This document shows, piece after piece, positions 1 to 7,392 of a stretch of 36,109 nt of DNA. The notes beneath the pieces were generated by a model. It saw nothing but the letters and a program-made list of their open reading frames with translations, did not search any database and had not been told where the DNA came from. This stretch comes from an uncultured Lysobacterales bacterium (GTDB lineage Bacteria; Pseudomonadota; Gammaproteobacteria; Xanthomonadales; SZUA-36): the NCBI GenBank assembly GCA_937924405.1, contig CALDVW010000111.1, forward strand, positions 1 to 36,109, written 5' to 3'. How positions within the stretch are numbered: position 1 is the first letter of the stretch; each line of letters opens with the position of its first letter. Both the position numbers and the translations under genes were made by a program.

Positions 1-2
1 AA

Positions 3-92
3 CGTTGTAAGGGCAACATTACCAAGGCCGCGGTAACGCTGGGAGTCAGTCCATCTACTTTGTATCGAAAGCGGTCATCCTGGCAGGGATGA
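3..92 (+). CDS. C-terminal end of a Fis-type helix-turn-helix regulator (5' truncated by window edge)
   Basis: The frame opening at base 3 reads 29 residues to a TGA and contains GNITKAAVTLGVSPSTLYRK, the classic Fis-family DNA-recognition helix-turn-helix. This helix ends sigma-54-dependent (NtrC-type) response regulators and Fis-like activators. The gene must start left of the window, so which regulator it belongs to cannot be decided. Nothing downstream on the same strand is close enough to share its transcript. The reading is below normal ORF length cut-offs but the motif is distinctive. Confidence 0.75.
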   Translation, partial: RCKGNITKAAVTLGVSPSTLYRKRSSWQG

Positions 93-231
93 AACAGTCT
101 CTAATCCGATGTGCACAGTCGTCTGCACGTCGCAACGAAAATCCAGTTAATTAGTTGAATCGTATAGAATTCTTTACACTTTAACCAAGTTGGTGCCCGC
201 TCACCCCGTTGCTAGCAAATTCGCAAACATA

Positions 232-339
232 AGCCCCAGCCTCAAGCACAAAGGGATGCCCCGCTTTGCCCACCTGACGGAGGATCAACTGTTGGCTATC
301 AGGCACTATATTCGTCAACAGGCGGAGGCTGCCCGCTAG
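232..339 (+). pseudogene. Remnant of a quinohemoprotein/cytochrome c C-terminus
   Basis: An open frame with no credible start ends at a TAG at 337-339. It reads SLKHKGMPRFAHLTEDQLLA followed by IRHYIRQQAEAAR. That is the usual C-terminus of the cytochrome c domain of PQQ-dependent alcohol dehydrogenases: the KGMP(R/S)F stretch carries the Met axial ligand, and the AIRHYI helix follows. The CxxCH heme site and the whole propeller domain are absent upstream, and the frame is closed at 148-150. I read it as a 3' relic of a deleted gene. Its last four bases overlap the 3' end of the opposing FAD oxidoreductase. Confidence 0.55.
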
Positions 340-1880
340 AAGATCCGGTCTCCCGACAGCTTTTGGTAGAGCGTGGCGCCCGTCCAGAAGGTGCCGGCAA
401 ACCCGGCGAATCCGGCCGATGCATTGCAGAAATACAGGCCCTGCAGTGAGCTGTCGGATTTCAGCCTGCCGATACCGATATTCTGTGGGGTCATGTTGGA
501 GCCATAGGAATTGCCCTGTGGAGACCAGCAGAAATGAGCGTTGGTGGTGGGGGTGCCACCGGTCTTGAACACCAGGTGCTGCCTGAATCCGGGTATGTAA
601 TGTTGTTCCACCACGTCGAGGATCGAGTTGATGATTTCCTTTTTCTTCTTCCGGTAGAGCGCTTTGTTCTCCTGCAGCAGGGCGGCGAAATAGTCGTGGT
701 CGGCGACGGTCAGCAATTCCACAATGCTTTGTCCCGCCGGTCGGTCGCTGGTATCACGCGTCATAAATCCCGGCGTGGTTATTGCGAAGCTTGGATTCGA
801 GTAGTCGTGATCGTAGTACATGGCGTTGAACGCGGTGTTCAGATTATCGTGTCCACTGTGAAAAGTATTCCATTTGCCGAACCCATAATCGCCCAGATCA
901 AGCCCCGCTACCGTGCAGTAGATCATGAAGTTGGACGGTGAATAGTCATAATCCAGCCGGCGCCGGATGGACTTCCCGAAACGTCCCGGGCCAATCAGTT
1001 CGGCCGCCCTGCGCGGATCCATGTTGCAGATGACCGTGTCTGCGCGCTGTGTCTCGACCTGGCCGGATACGAGGTTCCTGACTTCCACCCCGGTCACTGC
1101 CTCGGATTCAATCAAGAAGCCGGTGACCTCATTCTGCAACAACATATCGCCACCGTTCACCGTGATGGTTTCAACCAGCGAATCGATAACGTGCTCAAAA
1201 TGCCTTGTCGGGTAATATGCCCCCCGCTGATAACCCGTAAACAGCATGACCCATGCGTAAAAAGACAGTTTTTCCGGAGGTAGCAGAAAATCCGGCCACT
1301 GGGAGGCCAGCAGGCTTTGGGCTGGCAGCGGAAGATCGAACTTGTCGAACACATCCTGCAAAGTGCTATTGTGAAAGGTCAGGGCTTGCAGGGTAGCCAG
1401 GCCATCCCGCGCCAGGCCTGAAAGGGTTGGCCGCGATGCCAGGACATCCAGGCCGCGCGCAACTTTGTTGACGGCGGCAATAAATTTTTCTATCGCCCGT
1501 CGGTGCCCGGGGAATAACTTCACGAGCCGGCGAATAAGTTCTTCGGAATTGGCCGGTATTTTCAGGCTGTAACCGGGTATGACCATGTGGTCAAAGCCAT
1601 CCGGGTCCATCAGTTCGAACGTGACCTTTTCTTCGAGCCGAAGCTTCTTCAGAACCTGGTATACGGTCTGACCTTCACCGCAGTTCCATACGTAATGCAG
1701 CTGGGCATTGAATTTGGCCGACCTTCCCATCTGGAAAGTATGTCCGTAGCCGCCGGCATGTTCATGCGCTTCCAGCACCACGACTTTTTTACCCCTGTTT
1801 GCCATCAGGGCCGCAAAGACCAGGCCGGAGATGCCACTGCCTACAACCAGGAAATCCGTTTTATTGCTGGCTAAGTTCAT
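336..1880 (-). CDS. CrtI/retinol-saturase-like FAD oxidoreductase (phytoene desaturase family)
   Basis: A 514-residue flavoprotein. The N-terminal dinucleotide-binding motif GSGISG at residues 14-19 is followed by the ExxxxxGG signature (LEAHEHAGGYGHTF) typical of the CrtI/CrtISO/RetSat family. The C-terminal FAD-contacting segment GFAGTFWTGATLYQKL matches the family ending. Family members desaturate, saturate or isomerise polyenes such as carotenoids and retinol. No other carotenoid gene is present, so the substrate is unknown, and a lipid or polyene role is inference. Length fits the family (about 500). It is transcribed towards the window start, divergent from the next oxidoreductase with only 81 bases between them, so the two probably share a promoter region. 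It is probably cytoplasmic or membrane-associated; no signal peptide is visible. Confidence 0.8.
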   Translation of the reverse strand: MNLASNKTDFLVVGSGISGLVFAALMANRGKKVVVLEAHEHAGGYGHTFQMGRSAKFNAQLHYVWNCGEGQTVYQVLKKLRLEEKVTFELMDPDGFDHMVIPGYSLKIPANSEELIRRLVKLFPGHRRAIEKFIAAVNKVARGLDVLASRPTLSGLARDGLATLQALTFHNSTLQDVFDKFDLPLPAQSLLASQWPDFLLPPEKLSFYAWVMLFTGYQRGAYYPTRHFEHVIDSLVETITVNGGDMLLQNEVTGFLIESEAVTGVEVRNLVSGQVETQRADTVICNMDPRRAAELIGPGRFGKSIRRRLDYDYSPSNFMIYCTVAGLDLGDYGFGKWNTFHSGHDNLNTAFNAMYYDHDYSNPSFAITTPGFMTRDTSDRPAGQSIVELLTVADHDYFAALLQENKALYRKKKKEIINSILDVVEQHYIPGFRQHLVFKTGGTPTTNAHFCWSPQGNSYGSNMTPQNIGIGRLKSDSSLQGLYFCNASAGFAGFAGTFWTGATLYQKLSGDRIF

Positions 1881-1961
1881 ACGTCCCGCACTATACCCTG
1901 CCTGAAGCTGGGGCTAAACTTCATCAACGCTCCCGCTCACAATGGATAGATTGAATCCACA

Positions 1962-3191
1962 ATGCATGTCGTAGTTATCGGCGGTGGCGCGGCCGGAATG
2001 GCCAGCGCCCATTACCTTGCCCAGGCCCATCAGGTGACCGTACTGGAGGCGCAGCCACGGCTCGGGGGAAATATTCGCACGCTGAACCGGAACGTTGAAG
2101 CAAAAAGCCTGCCTGCCGGTATCTTCATCGACAATGGGGTGATCGAATTTCACCGTAAGCACAGTCCCGGTCTGCGTGCCCTCGCCAGGGAGTTAGGACT
2201 GGAACTGGAGAATTTTTCCGGTGGATCGACCGGTATTTACCTGGAAGGTGGCCGCAGCTTTCACATGCCGGGCGCCATAAGAGACCAACAACGAGGTCCG
2301 GTGACCAGGGCCCTGCAACACCTGAAACTGGCCTGGCTGATGCGTCAACTGGTCCCCATCGGCATGCGCATGTACAAGTCGCGATCAAACCAGGCTGATT
2401 CTGTTACCGCTTTCCTCGGTGCAGATACCATGTCCCGCTGGCTGAGGATGCTGCTGATGTATGGTTACTCGATCCCCTACGCGCAGATTGGCGACTTTCC
2501 CGCCAGCCTGGCGATTCCCACGCTGCTGCAGGGTTCCATCGGTACACAGTGGGTCCGGCTTGCAGGCGGGACTTATCGCTACATAGAAGAAATCATCAGG
2601 CGGGCCGGCAACCAACTGACGGTAAAACCCGGGCAGAAGATACTTGTTGTCCAGCGCAACACAACCGGTGTCTGCATTGAATGCTCCGATGGTGTGATCC
2701 GGGCAGATCGGCTGGTATTTGCAACCCCGCCCGATCAAGTGCTGAGATTACTGGAAGACGCCAGTGAAGAGGAGCATATCTGGTTTTCCAACTGGCATGC
2801 CAACTACGCTGAGACCGTCATTCATACGGATGAATCCCTGTATGCTAACTGGAAGATTCACGGCTTTACAGAATTTGATGTATTTGAAAAACAGGGCGGC
2901 AGGGATGCGGGTTACAACGCCTGGCTCAATCGTTTGTGCGGGCTGCCGGACGGTCATGGCACCAACTATTTCCTGGCCTTCAACCTGGAAGACAGAATCG
3001 ATCCGCGAAAGATACTGGACCGGCAACGCCACCACACGCCTCTCTACACAGCTCAGGCCGTGGCGTCTGTCAATGAAATCAAAGCTGCCAATGGCAGAAA
3101 CCATACTTATTATGCGGGCGCATATTTATATAACGGGTTGCATGAAGGAGCTATCCAGTCGGCCCTGGCGATTAAATCCCTGTTCTCCTGA
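1962..3191 (+). CDS. NAD(P)/FAD-binding amine-oxidase-like oxidoreductase
   Basis: A 409-residue protein beginning with a Rossmann nucleotide-binding loop (VVVIGGGAAGMASAHYL, residues 3-19) and an ExxxRLGGN motif (LEAQPRLGGNIRTL). The C-terminal YAGAYLYNGLHEGAIQSAL is the FAD-closing segment seen in protoporphyrinogen-oxidase/amine-oxidase-like flavoproteins and in the COG2907 group, whose version reads roughly GYGFHEDGL. The substrate is unknown. In many bacteria COG2907 proteins sit with cyclopropane-fatty-acid synthases, but no such partner is present here. No good Shine-Dalgarno precedes the ATG. Divergent from the CrtI-like gene. The general class is secure, the reaction is not. Confidence 0.75.
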   Translation: MHVVVIGGGAAGMASAHYLAQAHQVTVLEAQPRLGGNIRTLNRNVEAKSLPAGIFIDNGVIEFHRKHSPGLRALARELGLELENFSGGSTGIYLEGGRSFHMPGAIRDQQRGPVTRALQHLKLAWLMRQLVPIGMRMYKSRSNQADSVTAFLGADTMSRWLRMLLMYGYSIPYAQIGDFPASLAIPTLLQGSIGTQWVRLAGGTYRYIEEIIRRAGNQLTVKPGQKILVVQRNTTGVCIECSDGVIRADRLVFATPPDQVLRLLEDASEEEHIWFSNWHANYAETVIHTDESLYANWKIHGFTEFDVFEKQGGRDAGYNAWLNRLCGLPDGHGTNYFLAFNLEDRIDPRKILDRQRHHTPLYTAQAVASVNEIKAANGRNHTYYAGAYLYNGLHEGAIQSALAIKSLFS

Positions 3192-3215
3192 ACTTGCGCC
3201 CCCGCCGGCTGACAG

Positions 3216-3776
3216 TCATAGCAACTCGTACAGCAATGCCAGGCAGCTTCCCCCCACACCGAACAGCAAGGAAAGGTAGCTCCACCTGAGGTAGCGAAAT
3301 TTTTTCAGCCGTAACACCAGCCCGGCGTAATAGATATCCTGGCTCAGGTGCTGGTAGAGTTCCTGGGGATCTCTCACCACCCGCTCAATTTCACGCTCAA
3401 ACCGATCGATCGGCAAACGCGTGAAGTGCATAAAAAACAAAGGATTGAAATGAGATAATTTTTCGTTGTTCTTGATCGGTTCGGCGCGCACGGCGGCCGA
3501 GGGCATGACGCACAAAATGGCAAAAACCAGGGCCGGGACGCAAGCAGCCGCCACTGCAATGCTGGGGATCAGGAGTGTCCCCTGCTCAATTTTCGCCACG
3601 GCCAGGGTCAACAGGATGGAACTGACCGTGATCATGATATTGGCCTTCGAATCAGCCATGTGACTGAATTCGACCTGGCTCATCTGAATGGTCGCCAGGG
3701 CGATGTCGATGCTTTCATTGAAGTCCTGATCGGCGAAGCCGTTCTGGCCGGTATCATCAAATGGCTCGGAATCCAT
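3216..3776 (-). CDS. DUF5706/PycTM-type membrane protein, orphan Pycsar-effector homologue
   Basis: About 186 residues from the ATG at 3776, which has a strong purine-rich GGAAGAGGG ribosome binding site seven bases upstream. An in-frame ATG at 3812 has none, so the shorter form is preferred. The segment MADSKANIMITVSSILLTLA is the hallmark of the PycTM/DUF5706 family: an acidic-Lys-Ala-Asn turn leading into the first membrane helix. A second helix (IPSIAVAAACVPALVFAILC), a cytoplasmic middle and a third C-terminal helix (YLSLLFGVGGSCLALLYELL) complete the usual topology. In Pycsar antiphage systems such proteins permeabilise the membrane on binding a cyclic pyrimidine nucleotide. No PycC cyclase is adjacent; the neighbours are an oxidoreductase and a catalase-like gene. 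A defence role is therefore not established. Confidence 0.7.
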   Translation of the reverse strand: MDSEPFDDTGQNGFADQDFNESIDIALATIQMSQVEFSHMADSKANIMITVSSILLTLAVAKIEQGTLLIPSIAVAAACVPALVFAILCVMPSAAVRAEPIKNNEKLSHFNPLFFMHFTRLPIDRFEREIERVVRDPQELYQHLSQDIYYAGLVLRLKKFRYLRWSYLSLLFGVGGSCLALLYELL

Positions 3777-3931
3777 AATGCAACCCTCTTCCCTCTCGGC
3801 AATGGTCTGCATTCTAAGCGAAGGCGGATGACATCGTCGACCATGGCGGCCACTTTCTCGTATCGAATAGACGAATAAAACTACTCTTCAAGCCAAGAGT
3901 GGGTTAATTTAATTAGCGCGGAGGTATTCGA

Positions 3932-5044
3932 ATGATTGAACATAAAATCCTGATGGCGATTATTGCTGTGTATCGGCGCATCATCCTGGCATTGGTCACC
4001 TTCTTCGTCACGCTTCTGGTTATCGCCAACAGCCTGTTCGGGCGCGTGCGGATGTCGCATGAAAACGGCATCCTGTTGCGCGGCAAGTTACGCATTGTCG
4101 ATAACCCGGAATTTCCGGAGCATGATTTCTTTGAACCCGGCAAAGAATTTACCTGCCGGCTCAGGCACGCCGCTGCTTCGTACAAGGACGACGCCAAGCT
4201 GGTGGTGCGCAGCGCGTCCATCAAGTTTGCAGATTCGCGCATAAAATCGCCGATGGACATCCTGATGAACTCGGGCGAGGTGCCGCTGTTCTGGGACGCA
4301 CGAACGTTTGTTCAATTCATGAAAGTCTCGTCAAAAGGCAAAGGCAAGCATTACGTACCTTACCTGAGGGCTCACCCGCAAGCAGCTTACGGCGGCGGCG
4401 ACAGTGTCCGGCGCAACCCCGACTCGCCCGACCAAATGGTATACCGGACCAAGAGCGCATTCGGATTCCGTGGCCGCGATGGAATTAATCGCTATGTCCG
4501 CTATCGTCTGGTGCCGGATTCCTTTGACGGCCACGAAAGCGGCGCCCCGGATGACTGGGATCGGAATCACGCCTGGTTGCAAAATCCCTACCGGGATGAA
4601 ACCCGCAACCGCAACTACCTGAAAGACGCCATCATCAAGGACATGGAAGATGGCAAGGTATACCGTTACAAGCTGCAGCTGCAGCTGCGCCTGCCACCAC
4701 CAAATGATGATGTGCAGCCGGAGTGGCTATCCTGCGCCGTCCCCTGGGATGAATCAAAGTTCCCATACCAGGACCTGGCCGAAGTCGAAATCAACGAAGC
4801 ACTTGATTACGAAGAGAGCCAGATGACCTGGTTCGACATGAGCAATCACCCGCCAAGCCTGCCCATACCCAAGGCGCGGTCGATCGATGATCCGCATTCA
4901 CTGAATCACCTTCGATTGGCATCAATCTGGGCGCGCCGTGCGCGCTTGTGGTCTTACCGTCTGTTTGGCATGCCGGCGAAGTTTTCTGACTCCCGGGACG
5001 CCAAGGACTGGGAAGGCGTTCCGCCCCTTCGCAATCCGCCGTAG
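3932..5044 (+). CDS. Catalase-related protein resembling coral allene oxide synthase
   Basis: A 370-residue protein with a ribosome binding site (GGAGG, eight bases before the ATG) and an N-terminal membrane helix (about residues 13-33). The body follows the catalase-related allene oxide synthase domain of the coral AOS-lipoxygenase fusion as I recall it. Shared blocks include VDNPEFPEHDFFEPG, RLRHAAASYKDDA, SIKFADS, the MNSGEVPLFW stretch and SNHPPSLPIPKARS. The expected distal heme pair appears as Ser42-His43, where coral AOS has Thr-His. The proximal RxxxY motif is not where it should be: the aligned segment is Arg328-Leu-Ala-Ser-Ile332, so Ile replaces the heme-ligating Tyr. A second RLWSY motif (Arg338-Tyr342) lies ten residues downstream. 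Family members convert lipoxygenase-made fatty acid hydroperoxides to allene oxides or epoxides. The convergent lipoxygenase 33 bases away supports that pathway. Whether this copy binds heme is open. Confidence 0.8.
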   Translation: MIEHKILMAIIAVYRRIILALVTFFVTLLVIANSLFGRVRMSHENGILLRGKLRIVDNPEFPEHDFFEPGKEFTCRLRHAAASYKDDAKLVVRSASIKFADSRIKSPMDILMNSGEVPLFWDARTFVQFMKVSSKGKGKHYVPYLRAHPQAAYGGGDSVRRNPDSPDQMVYRTKSAFGFRGRDGINRYVRYRLVPDSFDGHESGAPDDWDRNHAWLQNPYRDETRNRNYLKDAIIKDMEDGKVYRYKLQLQLRLPPPNDDVQPEWLSCAVPWDESKFPYQDLAEVEINEALDYEESQMTWFDMSNHPPSLPIPKARSIDDPHSLNHLRLASIWARRARLWSYRLFGMPAKFSDSRDAKDWEGVPPLRNPP

Positions 5045-5077
5045 GGGCTTGTACGGGTAAAACCCAGGATTGCTGTC

Positions 5078-6730
5078 TCAGATCGCTATGGATCTACCGA
5101 TGTTCCAGGGCTGGAGGTACAGATAGGGAACTTCCAGATCCTTGTTCCTCTGCTCAATCTCACGTCCGATGTCGTCCAGCCGCCCGCGGAAGCGGTCAAT
5201 TGCATTACGAGCCGGCATCACACCATTGAAAAAGTCCGGCGGATACATACCCAGCGGAGTCAGCGTTTTCGAACTCAACAAATGAACCAGCGTCAGCTGT
5301 TGGCCAACGGCGTGCGCGCCGGGTAATGCGTAGACCAGGTTAGCCTCATCGCGGGGTGAGTGATCCGTAGGTGGCGGCAAGTACATGGCGCCCGGAGTAT
5401 TCGGAATCCAGCCCAATTGCGCATACTGGCCATTGTTCACCGCGGAATGTTCGACACTGCAGATAAATATCACCTGTGCGACGATTGCATGGAGCGCGTC
5501 GAACGTCTCGATACTTCCGTTTTTTCCAACCGGCAGGCCCTTGACCCGGCCACCCTTCTTGCTGACCAGTTCCCGTCCCCAACTCTGCAGCTCGATGTCC
5601 GATTTCACGGTTTCATCATCAGGATAGTAGACGCGCAGCAGGTCATTCACGTACTGCTTGATCGCGGTGAACAGTTTCAGTGCATCCTCACGATAGTGGT
5701 ATCCCGGCAACACTTCCTCGCTGAGCAGGCCACGATTTTCGAGGTCCGTCACCGGATTGGTGTTGGCAAACGTCCAGCGGTCGTATTCGAGCCCTACCGC
5801 CGTCAGCGACCCTTCAGCACCGATCGCGATGGTTTCATCTATCGGCCCTCCGGGTGCGATCAGGGTTTTACGCGCCTCGTGATTGATTTCCACGGTACCG
5901 GTAAAATGCGGCTTCAGCAGTACGTGCAAGGGGTGCTGAGGCGCAAATGCCCGGCAGGCAGCCACCCAGAAAGTTTCCATCGCGAGGTGTGTACGCGTGA
6001 GGTGGGCAACGACCTCGTGATAAGTGCCATCGGCCGACTGCACGAAAGAACGCGCCATAAGCCAGGTCCACTTTTCATCCTTGGGAGTAAATATGACCGG
6101 GGCTTCGGCAGGCGATTGGCCCAGCTGAATGGCCAGCGGCATCAACTGACCGAGATCGTTCTTCCAAAACAAGGCAATTGGCGCAACGCAAAAACGGCCC
6201 AGCAGGGGCTGCAAACCGTTCAGAATCTCGTAGTCAAGCAGGAACAGGCGCTGTTCAGCGAGCAAATGCTCGAGGTTAAAGCATTCCGGAATAATACCCT
6301 TGACGTCCTCGTCGGTGACCGGAAATTTCTCCGGAATCTCAGTGGCCAGTCTGATCAGGACAGGATTGATTCCGTCCAGCCGTTGCCGGGCAAACTCCTC
6401 GTCCTCCATCCAGCGGCCCGCCACGGCCGGAATTTGTCGCAACGGGTAATAACGCTTGAAACTCGCCACGGTGTCGTTGTGCTTGAACAAGCGAATGATG
6501 CTCGCCAGCGCCAGATCCGCGACACTCTCGACAAAGTCCATGGCCATGTAGGCGCTCTTGGTCTTGGTGAATTCCTCACCGGGCGGGAGTCCTTTACAAA
6601 ATGCCGGCTGACCGGGCGCATGAACCCAGGTGTAGTCCTGCTGCTGCGCGAACAGGTAGCGATCGCGCTCAGCTTTTTCAAACCTGTTTGCTGAATCTGG
6701 CAGGCAAATTCGCATATTCTTATTCTCCAT
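5078..6730 (-). CDS. Bacterial lipoxygenase
   Basis: A 550-residue catalytic-domain-only lipoxygenase, a non-heme iron dioxygenase that inserts O2 into polyunsaturated fatty acids. All five iron-site positions are visible: His243 and His248 (HLTRTH), His428 and Asn432 (EHSAVN) and the C-terminal Ile550 (GRSIAI). The block DRFRGRLDDIGREIEQRNKD followed by LEVPYLYLQPWNIG is close to the coral 8R-lipoxygenase ending. No PLAT beta-barrel domain and no clear signal peptide are present. Start: the ATG at 6730 has no obvious ribosome binding site, while the in-frame ATG at 6715 has GGAG nine bases upstream, so the protein may be five residues shorter. It lies downstream of a small membrane-protein gene on the same strand and converges with the catalase-related gene, its probable hydroperoxide-consuming partner. 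Confidence 0.92.
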   Translation of the reverse strand: MENKNMRICLPDSANRFEKAERDRYLFAQQQDYTWVHAPGQPAFCKGLPPGEEFTKTKSAYMAMDFVESVADLALASIIRLFKHNDTVASFKRYYPLRQIPAVAGRWMEDEEFARQRLDGINPVLIRLATEIPEKFPVTDEDVKGIIPECFNLEHLLAEQRLFLLDYEILNGLQPLLGRFCVAPIALFWKNDLGQLMPLAIQLGQSPAEAPVIFTPKDEKWTWLMARSFVQSADGTYHEVVAHLTRTHLAMETFWVAACRAFAPQHPLHVLLKPHFTGTVEINHEARKTLIAPGGPIDETIAIGAEGSLTAVGLEYDRWTFANTNPVTDLENRGLLSEEVLPGYHYREDALKLFTAIKQYVNDLLRVYYPDDETVKSDIELQSWGRELVSKKGGRVKGLPVGKNGSIETFDALHAIVAQVIFICSVEHSAVNNGQYAQLGWIPNTPGAMYLPPPTDHSPRDEANLVYALPGAHAVGQQLTLVHLLSSKTLTPLGMYPPDFFNGVMPARNAIDRFRGRLDDIGREIEQRNKDLEVPYLYLQPWNIGRSIAI

Positions 6731-6804
6731 TCACGCGCCGGGCGTTTACTCACTGCGAGGGGAGCAATTCTGTCGCCGCAGGTACAAACCTGTTTGTCGT
6801 TAAT

Positions 6805-7209
6805 CTACGGTTTCGGGCCAAAGAAACCGTAGGTCAGGTGTGAACTCATCTGAAAGAACCTTGCGGGAATATAGAACGCATAAACGTACCACTGCCATGC
6901 GCCGGTCACAATTTGATCCCACCAGAAAATCCACCATACGAAGTACATGATTCCAGCCAACTTTGCGAACAGCCGACGGCTGGCAATGTCATTATTTTTG
7001 AGCATCACGTAGTTCGGGATGGCCCATACGCCAGACCACCAGCCGTAGCCCGTCGCCATGAATACCCCGAATAGGGTCAGGTTCTGCGCATCGGGCATGG
7101 TGATCCACAACGGGACCAGGTTGACCCATTGCGCCAGGGCAGCAGAGAAAGCAACCGTGCACTCGGCCACGGTGAGCCATAGGCAAATCTGATAATATCT
7201 GGGTTTCAT
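6805..7209 (-). CDS. Small tryptophan-rich four-helix membrane protein of unknown function
   Basis: About 134 residues from the ATG at 7209, chosen because AGG lies six bases upstream; the in-frame ATG that lies 12 bases further upstream has no ribosome binding site. I do not recognise the family. Four hydrophobic segments are visible (CLWLTVAECTVAFSAAL, LTLFGVFMATGYGWWSGVW, LAGIMYFVWWIFWWDQIV, WQWYVYAFYIPARFF). The protein is unusually rich in Trp, including WW pairs in GWWSGVW and FWWDQ. It ends in SHLTYGFFGPKP. It sits 74 bases upstream of the lipoxygenase on the same strand, so co-transcription is likely. A role in presenting lipid substrate or product is a guess from position only. Confidence 0.6.
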   Translation of the reverse strand: MKPRYYQICLWLTVAECTVAFSAALAQWVNLVPLWITMPDAQNLTLFGVFMATGYGWWSGVWAIPNYVMLKNNDIASRRLFAKLAGIMYFVWWIFWWDQIVTGAWQWYVYAFYIPARFFQMSSHLTYGFFGPKP

Positions 7210-7392
7210 AGGGGACCTCATTTTGTCTGTTTCTTGTTGCGAATCATCACCCCGTCCCAATCAGGGACAACGCCACATTAAAGCAAAAACGCATCCAGTA
7301 TAGCGGAAAGGGCACCGCGTTCGGTATCGGGTCGCACGCAACGGTGGCTATCGCAACAGGGCGTCTGGGCGACCACGCCGCAAGCCGCATAC

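Noticed and set aside
5360-6694. Long open frame (444 codons) antisense to the lipoxygenase
   Set aside because: It is the mirror of a gene with complete iron-site residues, has no recognisable domain, and its composition is Arg/Gln/His-rich as expected for an antisense shadow.
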